Source: Parasutterella secunda
GTDB taxonomy: Bacteria > Pseudomonadota > Gammaproteobacteria > Burkholderiales > Burkholderiaceae_F
Length of the DNA: 64,000 nucleotides
Reading direction: 5' to 3'
Assembly (NCBI RefSeq): GCF_016901835.1
Contig: NZ_JACJKX010000010.1
Span: 1-64,000 of the forward strand
Positions 1 to 8,796 of this stretch are shown here, one piece after another. The notes under the pieces are model-generated. The model was not told the origin of the DNA. It saw only the letters and a list, made by a program, of their open reading frames with translations, and did not search any database. Both the position numbers and the translations under genes were made by a program. The stretch's first letter is position 1; every line of letters starts with the position of its first letter.

Positions 1-1163
1 TAGAAAACGACCCCCGGTTTTTTAGGGTGACGGTTTTTAATTTCGGTTATGTATCCCTTTCGTTTGCCCAAACACAAGATGCTCCCGTCGGCCAAGGACT
101 CGTAAACGGCAGGGTTTCTGCCACTACTCTCACCATTCCATGCTTGGTATTTAACATAAGCATCAATCCCCAGTTTTTTACAGTATTCGTAGTTATCTAG
201 ATTGCCATAGCCTGAGTCTGCCCCCACTTCCTTTGGATAGTATCCGTACATCCTTTTGAAGGTATTGAGTATCGGTTGAAAAGATTTCAAATCACTTCGT
301 TCTTGCGAGACTAAATACGAAACGATGAATCCGGTACTGACAAGAGCCTGTACAGAGTAAGCCGCATGCATGTTACTTCCCAAGCCACTGTAGTAATCCT
401 GTTTTAGGCACATTGCCGTGGCATCATGGTCTGTTTTGTAGTATGAATTTCTGTTTGGACCACAAATCGCTTCTTTCTCTTCATACTCAACCGTTTTCAA
501 AAGGTACGAGGCCAGATTGTTTCGCATGGCATTTAACGCTTTAAGACCTCCGGGCACATTCTCTGGAGGTATCTGCTTGGCCTCGTCAAGCTTGTCCATA
601 ATGATTTTCGAAGAAAGAATTCTCTCGGCTGGGACGTTAGCACTTAAGGCAAGTGTATTAAGAAGAGCTCGAACTTTATCGCTGAGTTTTTGATGGTAAT
701 GGATCGGTTTCCAGACGAATTTGTACTTGTTAGCATTAGCTTCTTGTTTGGTTCCGTCGAGAAAAACAGTCTGCATATTGAGCTGCGTTTCACTAAAGAT
801 TCGCTTGACAATGCAAGCAAAAATTTGCTCGATATTCGGTGTGATGACGTTTTGAATAAAGCGAGAAATCGTTACATAACTGGGATAAGAGCCTCCTGTT
901 ATGTAAATAAAACGCAGATCGTTTCTACAGGACGATTCGATTTCTCTTAGTGACGCTTTTCCGAGAGCAAAGCCCAAAAGTATCACGGCAAAAAGACGGT
1001 ATTGATCATAGGCCGGTCGCCCAGTTTCATCTTTGGAATTAAGGTATTTCCATACCTGGGAAGACTCTAAAACTTGAAGAAAAGCATCCAATTTTTCACG
1101 CTCCTCCACCTGGATAGGGAAGGAGTTGAACAATTGGGGCCCAATTGCTCTAAAATGGTCCAT
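1..1163 (-). CDS. IS1182-family transposase, partial (cut by left edge)
   Basis: The minus strand is open from an ATG at 1163 to the window edge, about 387 codons. I read MDHFRAIGPQLFNSFPIQVE at the N terminus. An N-terminal DUF772-like region is followed by the first catalytic Asp in VFLDGTKQEANANKYKFVWK, which is typical of IS1182/IS5-like DDE transposases, and by a second in VGADSGYGN. The third acidic residue and the C terminus lie outside the window. No internal stop is seen, so the element may be intact. The start codon lies inside an inverted repeat (separate entry). Its role is cut-and-paste movement of its own element. It is the only mobile-element gene seen here. Confidence 0.85.
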   Translation of the reverse strand, partial: MDHFRAIGPQLFNSFPIQVEEREKLDAFLQVLESSQVWKYLNSKDETGRPAYDQYRLFAVILLGFALGKASLREIESSCRNDLRFIYITGGSYPSYVTISRFIQNVITPNIEQIFACIVKRIFSETQLNMQTVFLDGTKQEANANKYKFVWKPIHYHQKLSDKVRALLNTLALSANVPAERILSSKIIMDKLDEAKQIPPENVPGGLKALNAMRNNLASYLLKTVEYEEKEAICGPNRNSYYKTDHDATAMCLKQDYYSGLGSNMHAAYSVQALVSTGFIVSYLVSQERSDLKSFQPILNTFKRMYGYYPKEVGADSGYGNLDNYEYCKKLGIDAYVKYQAWNGESSGRNPAVYESLADGSILCLGKRKGYITEIKNRHPKKPGVVF

Positions 1164-1196
1164 GGTAAAAGTTCCTTGCAAGAACACTTTTACCAT
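1162..1196. repeat. Inverted repeat over the transposase start
   Basis: ATGGTAAAAGT (1162-1172) and ACTTTTACCAT (1186-1196) form a perfect 11-bp inverted repeat with a 13-nt loop. In the transposase mRNA this hairpin encloses the AAGGA-like ribosome site and the ATG. Such structures in insertion sequences limit translation from outside transcripts. That role is inferred here from geometry alone. Confidence 0.7.
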
Positions 1197-1197
1197 A

Positions 1198-1240
1198 GCA
1201 CGTAGTGAGTTCGAGTCTCAATGCGTGCTTTTTCTTATGT
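1198..1240 (+). terminator. Imperfect hairpin with T tract at the IS flank
   Basis: AGCACG (1198-1203) pairs with CGTGCT near 1225-1230. A partly paired inner stem lies between them, and TTTTTC follows on the plus strand. It could be a terminator that shields the element or part of its terminal inverted repeat. The other end of the element is outside the window, so I cannot decide. Confidence 0.35.
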
Positions 1241-1386
1241 TTTTCAATAAGTACAACAAATTAAATGAATAAAATGAGGGGGCGTACTTCTGTCCTCTTT
1301 CTACTAGACTTTTGTAACACCCCCTTTTTTGTTGTGAGAAGCAATTTTCTGTCTCTTTTTGTACTGTTGGCGTTATATTTAGACTG

Positions 1387-1412
1387 GTACGCATTGAAAA
1401 ACGAATGCGTAC
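1387..1412. promoter_or_regulatory. Perfect 9-bp palindrome upstream of pepT
   Basis: GTACGCATT (1387-1395) and AATGCGTAC (1404-1412) form a perfect inverted repeat with an 8-nt centre, about 25 nt before the pepT start. It could be an operator or a leader hairpin. No regulator is identified. Confidence 0.45.
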
Positions 1413-1437
1413 ACAATAACGAACAATGAGGTGCGAA

Positions 1438-2682
1438 ATGGATCATCAGCAAAAAGCTCAAGCATTGGTTGAACGTTTTCTCAGTTATCTCGCCATCAGC
1501 AGTCAAAGTGATCCTAAAGTAAAAGAAGTACCCAGTACGCCGGGTCAATGGACGATGGCCCGTGTTTTGGAAGCCGGTTTAAAGGAATTAGGACTTCAAG
1601 AGGTACACGTTGACGAGCATGGGAATGTTACGGCGCTTCTGCCCGGTACTGTTAAAGGTGTGCCAACGATCGGTTTTGTAGCACACGTTGATACGGTTGA
1701 CGTCGGTTTATCTCCGGATATTCACCCGCAGGTTATTCACTATCAAGGCGGTGATGTGTGCTTGAACGCTCAAAAAGACATCTGGATACGTCTGAAAGAA
1801 CATCCGGAATTAAAGTCACATATCGGTCAAGACATTCTTTTTACCGACGGCACCAGTGTGTTGGGGGCCGATAATAAAGCCGGTGTAACCAACATTATGA
1901 CGGCCTTGGAAATTTTGGTGACTGAGCAGGTTCCTCACGGTGATATCCGTGTCGCTTTTGTACCCGATGAGGAAACAGGCTTGCGCGGCTCCAAGTGCTT
2001 GGATCTGGAACGCTTTAAGGTTGATTTTGCCTACACGGTCGATGGCGGTGAAAAAGGTCAGATTGTTTACGAAACCTATAATGCGGCTGAAGTGCATGTA
2101 GAGATTGAAGGGGTCACGACGCATCCCTCGTCGGCCAAGGGTGTCTTAGTCAATCCGAATCTGATTGCTGTGGACTTAATCGGCAACTTCAGTCGTTTGG
2201 AAACGCCTGAAAATACTGATGTCCGAGAGGGCTACTATTGGATTAAGAATATGTCGGGCAATCCTGCTCGCGCACACGTACAAATCAATATTCGTGATTT
2301 TGACGATGCGACTTTTGAAGCTCGCAAACAGTACGTTCGAGAAGTGGTCGCTCTGATTGCCAAACGCTATCCCAGAGCCAAGATTGAGGCTGATATTGAG
2401 GATATTTATCGTAATATCTCAGGCGGTTTGGGTGAAGACCGTTATCCGATTGATATCATGTATGAAGCGTTGAAGAGTCTCGGGATTGAAGCCAAGACCG
2501 TCGCTATGCGAGGCGGTACGGATGGCTCGGCTTTGACAGCCAGAGGCTTGGTGACACCCAACTATTTCACCGGTTCCTACAACCACCACGGGTACGCAGA
2601 ATTTATGCCGATCGATGATTTTGTGAGTTCATTGGATATGACACTCAAAGTCATTGAATTGATCGCTCGCGGTCGTCAATAA
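1438..2682 (+). CDS. pepT: Peptidase T (tripeptide aminopeptidase)
   Basis: M20B zinc peptidase that removes N-terminal residues from tripeptides in the cytosol. Metal-site motifs are in order: HVDTVD (about 83-88), GADNKAGV (about 143-150), DEETG (about 177-181) and a C-terminal GGTDGS. The length of 414 residues is close to the roughly 408 of E. coli PepT. I chose the ATG at 1438 rather than 1426 because GAGG at 1428-1431 sits six bases before it and MDHQQKAQALVERF matches the family start. It is monocistronic, between the insertion element and a strong terminator at 2699. It fits a peptide-using lifestyle. Confidence 0.93.
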   Translation: MDHQQKAQALVERFLSYLAISSQSDPKVKEVPSTPGQWTMARVLEAGLKELGLQEVHVDEHGNVTALLPGTVKGVPTIGFVAHVDTVDVGLSPDIHPQVIHYQGGDVCLNAQKDIWIRLKEHPELKSHIGQDILFTDGTSVLGADNKAGVTNIMTALEILVTEQVPHGDIRVAFVPDEETGLRGSKCLDLERFKVDFAYTVDGGEKGQIVYETYNAAEVHVEIEGVTTHPSSAKGVLVNPNLIAVDLIGNFSRLETPENTDVREGYYWIKNMSGNPARAHVQINIRDFDDATFEARKQYVREVVALIAKRYPRAKIEADIEDIYRNISGGLGEDRYPIDIMYEALKSLGIEAKTVAMRGGTDGSALTARGLVTPNYFTGSYNHHGYAEFMPIDDFVSSLDMTLKVIELIARGRQ

Positions 2683-2698
2683 CTGAGAGTGTGAAAAA

Positions 2699-2735
2699 CC
2701 GCCGAAAATTTTAGGGATTTTCGGCGGCCTTTTCT
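2699..2735 (+). terminator. Terminator of pepT
   Basis: CCGCCGAAAAT (2699-2709) pairs with ATTTTCGGCGG (2717-2727), followed by CCTTTTCTT. It is a strong intrinsic terminator just after pepT and may also serve the convergent ppk2. Confidence 0.8.
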
Positions 2736-2758
2736 TCAGCTCTTGGATTCAAGCGAAT

Positions 2759-3784
2759 CTATTTTTCTTCCTTTATCTTATCTTTAGCAAAGTTAGGATT
2801 GACGTTGGCACGCGACAAAATAAGGGGATCGACGGTGCCGATTGCTTCCGGGTCCTTTTGATCGTAATCGATAATGGATAAAACATAGCGCATGGCATTA
2901 AGCCGCGCACGTTTTTTATCATCGCTTTTGATGACTATCCAAGGGCAGGAGGCCGTGTTGGTCGCAAAGAACATGGCCTGTTCGGCCCGGCTGTAATCAT
3001 CCCACTTGGATAACGAGGCAATATCGATCGGAGAAAGCTTCCAGCGCTTGAGCGGATCAATCTCACGGGATTTAAAGCGTCTTTTTTGTTCTTCCTGTGT
3101 GACGGAGAGCCAGAACTTAATGAGGATCGTGTCAGAATTGACAAGATTTTCTTCAAATTGCGGACACTGACGCATGAATTCAGCATATTCCTGATCGGTA
3201 CAAAAACCCATGACTCGGTCAACGCCCGCCCGGTTGTACCATGAGCGGTCAAAAAGAACCATCTCACCACGCGTGGGAAGATGCGCCACATAGCGTTGGA
3301 AAAACCATTGGCCTTTCTCTGCCTCAGTGGGTTTAGCCAAAGCCACCACACGAGCGCCGCGGGGATTGAGGTGTTCCATGAATGTACGGATGGTGCCACC
3401 CTTACCGGCTGCATCACGTCCTTCAAAAATGATGACAATTTTTTTGCCCGTTTCCTTTACCCATTTCTGAAGTTTGAGCAGCTCCACCTGAAGGGGCAGC
3501 TTTTCTTTCTCGTAGCGTTTGTTACCCATGCGGTGTTTATAGGGAAATTCCGCTTTTTCCCAATTTTTGACCAGTTCGTCTTCGTAGTTAGTCGCCTGGC
3601 TTGACGCACGAATTTTTGCTTTGGCATTTTTGACCAGAATTTTCAAAATTCTGATTTGTTCGTCAACAGGTTCCTGATCAAAGGCCTTTTTTAAAGCTTT
3701 GGTATAGGCGACAATTTTGCGTTGGGTGAGCGGATCGGAGTCTTTAATGAGTATTTCCTGATCGTTGTCTTTTTTCTTAGTCAT
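2759..3784 (-). CDS. ppk2: Polyphosphate kinase 2
   Basis: PPK2-family kinase that moves phosphate between polyphosphate and nucleoside diphosphates. It is 341 residues. The N-terminal 115 residues are charged. The P-loop GRDAAGKGG lies at about 122-130, Walker B FDRSW at about 178-182, and the lid segment KFWLSVTQEEQKRRF follows. I chose the ATG at 3784, preceded by AGAGG at good spacing, over an in-frame start at 3862. It lies downstream of phoR, but a terminator at 3890-3918 separates them, so it probably has its own promoter. Its place beside the Pho genes fits phosphate storage. I saw no Pho box directly upstream. Confidence 0.9.
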   Translation of the reverse strand: MTKKKDNDQEILIKDSDPLTQRKIVAYTKALKKAFDQEPVDEQIRILKILVKNAKAKIRASSQATNYEDELVKNWEKAEFPYKHRMGNKRYEKEKLPLQVELLKLQKWVKETGKKIVIIFEGRDAAGKGGTIRTFMEHLNPRGARVVALAKPTEAEKGQWFFQRYVAHLPTRGEMVLFDRSWYNRAGVDRVMGFCTDQEYAEFMRQCPQFEENLVNSDTILIKFWLSVTQEEQKRRFKSREIDPLKRWKLSPIDIASLSKWDDYSRAEQAMFFATNTASCPWIVIKSDDKKRARLNAMRYVLSIIDYDQKDPEAIGTVDPLILSRANVNPNFAKDKIKEEK

Positions 3785-3889
3785 ACGAGACCTCTCAAGT
3801 ACTTTGCCTGATCGTTTCAGGTTAGCACTTTCAGCGATCAATGACTGAAAAAATACGACCAATTTGTTTCAAAGTCTGTCGTTTGACAA

Positions 3890-3918
3890 TACAAAAACAC
3901 CGGTTGAGCGAACCGGTG
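3890..3918 (-). terminator. Terminator of phoBR
   Basis: CACCGGTT (3898-3905) pairs with AACCGGTG (3911-3918). On the minus strand TTTTTGT follows. It closes the phoB-phoR unit before ppk2. Confidence 0.8.
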
Positions 3919-3937
3919 CCTTTGGGAAGATTGGGTT

Positions 3938-5185
3938 TTAGTTGATCAATGAGTCGCTCGGAAAAACCAAACTGAAGGTTGATCCCTTACCGGGCTCGGA
4001 TTCGATTCTTAGCTGGCAGTGGTTGCGAATTGCAACGTGTTTGACAATAGCCAGCCCCAAACCGGTACCGCCTTTTTCCCTTGAACGACTTTTATCGACT
4101 CGGTAGAAACGCTCCGTTAAGCGGGGAATGTCTTCGGCATCAATACCTATGCCATTGTCTTTAACGGCAAAGGTTGCCGTCTGATCATCGGGGTTAAAGT
4201 GCCAGCTGATCTGAATTTTTCCGCCGTCGGGCGTGTAGCGCACGGCGTTAGTGACCAGATTAAGGCACGCACTGCGAATTTCATCGACTTGTCCTAAAAC
4301 GGCTTGGTTCGCAGTAATGTCAGTGTCAATCGTGTGTCTGCCTCTGGAAAGTGCCACACCGTCTTCAGCGAGGCCAGCCACCAATTTGGGCATGTTGACG
4401 ACTTCCGGAGGATCCGACTGTTGTTCATCCTTACTTTCGAGGCGCGACAGCGACAGCAGGTCGTTGACGAGGTTTTGCATACGAACGGACTCTTGTTGCA
4501 TCAGCAGGAGGTGTTCGTGCAACATTTTCTCATCGAGCTCTTTACCTCTGAGGATCATATCGAGAAAGCCTGTAATCACGGTCAGAGGCGTGCGCAATTC
4601 GTGGCTGACGTTGGCTACGAAATCTTTGCGCATAGAGTCGATGCGGCGTTGCTCGGTGATATCACGCGAGACAACAATAAAGTGAGTTTTATCGGCAACT
4701 ACCGCTGATAGCAACAAAATGCGACCGATTTCGTGGGATTTCACTTCAATGGGCTTTGAGAAATCGCCGTTTTCAAGGTATTCGATGATTTTGGGATTGT
4801 CAAAAACCAAGTTGAATGCCATCCCCATGTGCTTGGTCAGTTTGAGCCCTAAATGTTTTTCAGCGGCCGGATTGCACCATTCAACCGTGTGCCCCTGCCG
4901 GAACAACACAACCCCTTCGGGTAAAGCTGAAAGTGAAAGACGGTAACGATCGATACGAGCGGTAAAGCGGGACTGGTCGCTTTTGATTTGTTCAGCTTCA
5001 ACGGAATTCATCCAGCCGTCGCTCATTTTGAAAATGATGTAACCGATTAAAGCCAGTAAAGCGACGCATGCACCGATTAATGTATTTTGAAAATCGGTTG
5101 TCAAAAACAACAGGCCGACTATGACAAAAACACAGACCAGACCTAAGACGCAAAACATTCTGGGTGAAAGATTTTTTGCTGACAT
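3938..5185 (-). CDS. phoR: Phosphate regulon sensor histidine kinase PhoR
   Basis: Membrane sensor kinase of the phosphate-starvation system, 415 residues. Two hydrophobic segments (about 10-30 and 35-53) anchor it. A PAS domain follows (about 80-175, with ITEQ at its end), then the dimerisation/phosphoacceptor helix VSHELRTPLT with His195. The ATPase domain has the N box NLVTNAVRYTPDGG, DNGIGI and GGTGLGLAIV. There is almost no periplasmic loop, as usual for PhoR, which senses through the Pst complex and PhoU. It lies about 40 bases downstream of phoB in the same direction, so the two are very likely cotranscribed. Confidence 0.93.
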   Translation of the reverse strand: MSAKNLSPRMFCVLGLVCVFVIVGLLFLTTDFQNTLIGACVALLALIGYIIFKMSDGWMNSVEAEQIKSDQSRFTARIDRYRLSLSALPEGVVLFRQGHTVEWCNPAAEKHLGLKLTKHMGMAFNLVFDNPKIIEYLENGDFSKPIEVKSHEIGRILLLSAVVADKTHFIVVSRDITEQRRIDSMRKDFVANVSHELRTPLTVITGFLDMILRGKELDEKMLHEHLLLMQQESVRMQNLVNDLLSLSRLESKDEQQSDPPEVVNMPKLVAGLAEDGVALSRGRHTIDTDITANQAVLGQVDEIRSACLNLVTNAVRYTPDGGKIQISWHFNPDDQTATFAVKDNGIGIDAEDIPRLTERFYRVDKSRSREKGGTGLGLAIVKHVAIRNHCQLRIESEPGKGSTFSLVFPSDSLIN

Positions 5186-5224
5186 GAAACTCCCCTGAGG
5201 TGTAGCAATCCTTTCAATGCGTTT

Positions 5225-5956
5225 CTATTCAGTGACATGAGCTCGGTAACCCAAACCTCTGACCGTTTGAAGGAGGTTTTCAGCGCGTGTTCCCTGCAGC
5301 TGCTTGCGAAGTCTCAACATGTGTACGTCAACTGTACGTTCGTCCACATAGGCGTTGTCCCAAACAAGACTTAAAAGCATTTCACGGCTGTAGACTCGTT
5401 CCGGGTTTTTAGCAAAAACCAATAACAATTTAAATTCCTTGGCCGAAAGCGTGAGCGGCTGACCGTCAACTTTCGCCTCGAAACTGGCTTCGTTCATGGT
5501 GAGTGGACCGCAAACAACCTCGGTGTTTTTACTGTCTTCGCCTGTTTGTTTCTGGAATTGATAGCGACGCAACACCGCCTGAATACGAGCAATGAGTTCG
5601 CGAGGCATAAAAGGTTTGACGATATAGTCATCAGCGCCTGCGTTTAACCCTCGTACACGATCGGATTCGCTGCCGCGGGCGGTGAGCATAATGACGGGCA
5701 AATGTTTTGTTTTAGGATCGGCGTGAAGTTTTTCGAGCCAATCGACACCGGATAACTCCGGCAACATGTAATCCAAAAGAATCAGATCGGGAGGATTGGT
5801 ATCAACAATGGTCTGTGCTTCAATAGCATTTTCGGCGCACACGACTTCATAGCCTGCCGCCGCACAAGCAAAAGAGATCAAGGTTCTGATTGCCGCTTCA
5901 TCTTCAACAATCAGAATATTGGCGGAGTTGGTATTGATACTGGAACTGTCAGTCAT
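5225..5956 (-). CDS. phoB: Phosphate regulon response regulator PhoB
   Basis: OmpR-class response regulator, 243 residues. The receiver domain has the acidic pair near 18-20, phosphoacceptor Asp62 in LLDYMLPE, the switch Thr in MLTARG and Lys in VKPF. The C-terminal winged helix (about 145-240) ends with the conserved TVRGLGYRAH. When phosphorylated by PhoR it binds tandem GTCAT-type Pho boxes. A four-unit array stands upstream of pstB (7641-7678). It is followed by phoR. Confidence 0.95.
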   Translation of the reverse strand: MTDSSSINTNSANILIVEDEAAIRTLISFACAAAGYEVVCAENAIEAQTIVDTNPPDLILLDYMLPELSGVDWLEKLHADPKTKHLPVIMLTARGSESDRVRGLNAGADDYIVKPFMPRELIARIQAVLRRYQFQKQTGEDSKNTEVVCGPLTMNEASFEAKVDGQPLTLSAKEFKLLLVFAKNPERVYSREMLLSLVWDNAYVDERTVDVHMLRLRKQLQGTRAENLLQTVRGLGYRAHVTE

Positions 5957-6026
5957 AATGCCCCTTTTTAATTTTTTTCAGGTGACGCATTCTCATCCGA
6001 TAATGATAGGCGAAATTAATGACCGA

Positions 6027-6060
6027 AAAAACAAACCTTCGTCTGTTTTTGACGAAGGTT
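6027..6060 (-). terminator. Terminator between phoU and phoB
   Basis: AACCTTCGTC (6034-6043) pairs with GACGAAGGTT (6051-6060). On the minus strand TTTGTTTTTT follows. It should cut most transcripts after phoU, so phoBR would need readthrough or its own promoter in the remaining roughly 70 bases. Confidence 0.8.
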
Positions 6061-6071
6061 AAGTCGGTTGA

Positions 6072-6782
6072 TTAAGAAAGTTTTGCCAAACTTTCCGGTA
6101 AAGCATCCAACCGTAAATGTCGGATATCTTCGCCATCGAGGATGAAAATCACATGTTCAGCGATGTTGGTGGCGTGGTCACCCATGCGTTCATAAGCTTT
6201 CAGTAAGTCTAAACAAGACAGCACAGACTCAACCTGATCAGGGTGATTTTGCAAGAAAGCGGTAACCACTTTGATACCGGCCTTAAAGGCGTTGTCCACA
6301 TCGCTGTCTGAGCGAAGGGTGTTTACAGCTGCCGTTTCAGACAAGTTTTTCAACGCGAGCATTGCTAAATTAACCGTTTTCATCGTGGATTCCACAATGC
6401 CTGTTTTGGCTAATTCTTCGGACAATTCCTCAGGAAAATCTGAACGGCTGGCTCGTGCAATATTGCGGGCCTGATCACCCATGCGTTCAAAGTCGGTGGC
6501 CATTTTGGCAATACCGAAAACCAAACGCAGGTCTTTAGCGGCCGGTTGGTGTTTGGCAATCAAAAGCGTAGCGCAACGGTCGGTAGAGACTTCAAGCGCA
6601 TTGATGGCTGCATCGCGGTCTTTAACCGACTGGGCTAAATCAATGTCACCGGTTCTGAAGGCCTTGGTGGCATTGTTGATCTGTTCGGTGACGAGGTCAC
6701 CCATGCTATAGACCAAATGTTTGAGTTCGTCTAAATCTTCATCAAATTGATGCACAAGGTGCGTTTGTGCGGACATAATCAT
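6072..6782 (-). CDS. phoU: Phosphate transport regulator PhoU
   Basis: PhoU links the Pst transporter to PhoR and represses the Pho response when phosphate is ample. The 236 residues form two repeats of three helices, each with the family metal-binding signature: FERMGDQARNIA in the first and YERMGDHATNIAEHVIF in the second. The ATG at 6782 has GGGAG eight bases upstream. An in-frame ATG at 6776 is also possible. It follows pstB by 29 bases, in the usual pstB-phoU order. Confidence 0.95.
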   Translation of the reverse strand: MIMSAQTHLVHQFDEDLDELKHLVYSMGDLVTEQINNATKAFRTGDIDLAQSVKDRDAAINALEVSTDRCATLLIAKHQPAAKDLRLVFGIAKMATDFERMGDQARNIARASRSDFPEELSEELAKTGIVESTMKTVNLAMLALKNLSETAAVNTLRSDSDVDNAFKAGIKVVTAFLQNHPDQVESVLSCLDLLKAYERMGDHATNIAEHVIFILDGEDIRHLRLDALPESLAKLS

Positions 6783-6811
6783 TCGGATGTCTCCCTATTT
6801 TTTTAATCAGA

Positions 6812-7582
6812 TTAACCGAAGCGACCCGTGATGTAGTCTTCCGTGGCTTTCTTGGTCGGATGCGTGAACATCATTTCTGTGGGACCGAATTCAATGAGTT
6901 CACCGAGATACATGTAAGCGGTGAAGTCCGAAATACGGGCTGCCTGCTGCATACTGTGGGTCACAATAACTACGGTGTAGTCCTTTTTGAGCTCATCAAT
7001 CAAGTTTTCAATCTTGGCTGTTGAAATCGGGTCCAAAGCTGAACACGGTTCGTCGAGCAAAAGCACTTCGGGCTTAACGGCGATGGCACGTGCAATACAG
7101 AGGCGCTGTTGCTGACCGCCCGAGAGCGCAAAACCCGAAGCCTGCAGTTTATCTTTGACATCGCTCCAGAGAGCAGCTTGTTTCAAAGCCCACTCCACTC
7201 GTTCATCTAATTCGGCTTTGGAGAGATTTTCAAATAGACGCACACCGTAGGCGATGTTGTCATAAATTGACATCGGGAAGGGGGTCGGACGTTGAAACAC
7301 CATACCGACTTTGGAGCGTAAACGATCGACTCCTTCCGTCTTGGTTACGATATTCTCACCGTCGAGCCAAATTTCACCCTCAGCACGTTGTTCGCCGTAG
7401 AGTTCATACATACGGTTGAACGTTCTCAACAGCGTAGATTTGCCGCAACCGGACGGGCCGATAAAGGCAGTCACTTTATTTTCAGCAATGGAAAGATTAA
7501 TATTTTTGAGCGCATGGAAAGCGCCGTAGTAGAAATTAAAATTTTTGACCTCGATTTTAGGGGCCATGGTCGTGTCGGACAT
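6812..7582 (-). CDS. pstB: Phosphate ABC transporter ATP-binding protein PstB
   Basis: ATPase of the PstSCAB high-affinity phosphate importer, 256 residues. Walker [10 protein letters not shown] (about 42-50), signature LSGGQQQR, Walker [13 protein letters not shown] and switch His in VIVTHSMQQ are all present. The end GRFG is typical of PstB. AAGGAG eight bases upstream supports the start. It is unusual that pstS, pstC and pstA are absent upstream: the next gene is a divergent threonine aldolase. pstB is therefore the first gene of its own Pho-box promoter, and the permeases must lie elsewhere. Confidence 0.95.
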   Translation of the reverse strand: MSDTTMAPKIEVKNFNFYYGAFHALKNINLSIAENKVTAFIGPSGCGKSTLLRTFNRMYELYGEQRAEGEIWLDGENIVTKTEGVDRLRSKVGMVFQRPTPFPMSIYDNIAYGVRLFENLSKAELDERVEWALKQAALWSDVKDKLQASGFALSGGQQQRLCIARAIAVKPEVLLLDEPCSALDPISTAKIENLIDELKKDYTVVIVTHSMQQAARISDFTAYMYLGELIEFGPTEMMFTHPTKKATEDYITGRFG

Positions 7583-7636
7583 CCCGAAGACTCCTTAGTG
7601 AATTTACTTTTGGTATACGCGCGAAGTCTACGAGTC

Positions 7637-7682
7637 GGGTATGACCCTAAGATGACACTAATATGACATCTATATGACGAGT
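7637..7682 (-). promoter_or_regulatory. Pho box array (four PhoB half-sites)
   Basis: On the minus strand GTCAT occurs four times at exact 11-base steps (plus-strand ATGAC at 7641, 7652, 7663 and 7674). This is the spacing of PhoB half-sites, so there are two complete Pho boxes. A possible -10, TAGACT, lies at 7630-7625 about ten bases downstream; TATACC at 7617-7612 is an alternative. The array drives pstB-phoU. Confidence 0.88.
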
Positions 7683-7729
7683 TCGCTTGAAAGAGCCTGT
7701 TTGCAATTTTTTTATGAAAAGGATGAGAA

Positions 7730-8755
7730 ATGATTCGTTTGGCTTGTGATTACCAGGAAGGATGCCACCCGAAAATTCTCCAACGCTTAGTCCAAACTAA
7801 TTTGGAGAGCACGCCCGGATACGGTACCGATCAATATTGCCAAAGTGCAAAACAAAAAATTAAAAAAGCCTGCGAGGCTCCTGATGCAGAGGTTTTTCTT
7901 TTAATAGGTGGCACGCAGACGAACTCCACGGTTATCCGTTCGATTCTGCGCCCGTGTGAAGGTGTCATCGCGGTTTCAAGCGGACATATCAACGGTCATG
8001 AAGGCGGTGCCATTGAAATGGGCGGACACAAAGTGCTCACCATTGAACCGCATGACGGAAAAATGCTTGCCGCGGATCTCGATCGCTATATAGTAGATAC
8101 ATTGACCGCACCTTCTTGGGATCATGGCGTAATTCCCGCTATGGTGTATATCTCGCAGGCCACTGAGACAGGCTCTGTCTACACGTTGGCTGAAATGCAG
8201 GCGATCAGCGACGTCTGTCATCGACACAATATGCCGCTTTTTGTTGACGGCGCCCGTTTGGGATACGCCTTAACAAGCGAAGGCTCGGATATGACTCTGG
8301 CTGATTTGGCACGTCTGGCCGATGTCTTTTATATCGGCGGCACCAAGGTCGGGGCACTTTTGGGTGAAGCGGTGGTCTTTACCAATACCAAACTTTGCAA
8401 AAATTTCTTTACCATCATGAAGCAAGGCGGTGCGGTCTTGGCAAAAGGGCGTTTGCTGGGGCTGCAGTTTGATACGCTTTTTACCGATGATCTTTACTTT
8501 GAAATCAGCCGTCACGCCATCGCCATGGCGATGAAATTGAAAGCGGCGCTCAAAGAAAAGGGTTATCGCTTCTATGCAGAAAGCCCCTCTAACCAACAGT
8601 TTGTGATCTTGGAAAACACCCAATTGGCAGAACTTGAAAAAGAAGTTCAGGTTTCTCATTGGTGCAAGGTCGATGAGCATCACACTGCCGTGCGTTTCTG
8701 TACGAGTTGGGCCACGACCGAAGAAAATATTGACAGAGTCATTTCTCTTCTTTAG
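7730..8755 (+). CDS. ltaE: Low-specificity L-threonine aldolase
   Basis: PLP enzyme of the beta-eliminating lyase/threonine aldolase family (341 residues), splitting L-threonine or L-allo-threonine into glycine and acetaldehyde. FVDGARLGYA (Asp173) holds the cofactor ring, and the Schiff-base Lys206 is in YIGGTKVGALLGE. AAGGA seven bases before the ATG supports the start. It is divergent from pstB across the Pho box array. Substrate preference cannot be read from sequence. Confidence 0.85.
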   Translation: MIRLACDYQEGCHPKILQRLVQTNLESTPGYGTDQYCQSAKQKIKKACEAPDAEVFLLIGGTQTNSTVIRSILRPCEGVIAVSSGHINGHEGGAIEMGGHKVLTIEPHDGKMLAADLDRYIVDTLTAPSWDHGVIPAMVYISQATETGSVYTLAEMQAISDVCHRHNMPLFVDGARLGYALTSEGSDMTLADLARLADVFYIGGTKVGALLGEAVVFTNTKLCKNFFTIMKQGGAVLAKGRLLGLQFDTLFTDDLYFEISRHAIAMAMKLKAALKEKGYRFYAESPSNQQFVILENTQLAELEKEVQVSHWCKVDEHHTAVRFCTSWATTEENIDRVISLL

Positions 8756-8764
8756 TTAAAGCAC

Positions 8765-8793
8765 GAGGCCGGTTTGAAACCGGCCTCTGTATT
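8765..8793. terminator. Terminator between convergent ltaE and RidA-like gene
   Basis: GAGGCCGGTTT and AAACCGGCCTC (8765-8787) pair around a single central base, followed by TGTATTTCC. The stem is nearly a perfect palindrome and probably works on both strands, though the T run is weak. Confidence 0.65.
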
Positions 8794-8796
8794 TCC

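Noticed and set aside
1204-1231. tRNA 3' end-like T-arm (GTGAG TTCGAGT CTCAA)
   Set aside because: The loop matches the T-loop pattern, but there is no CCA, no matching acceptor strand about 70 bases upstream, and the IS sequence lies there. Better seen as an imperfect hairpin.
2935-3438. Open frame overlapping ppk2 in another frame
   Set aside because: It is a shadow of ppk2, with no ribosome site and no recognisable protein.
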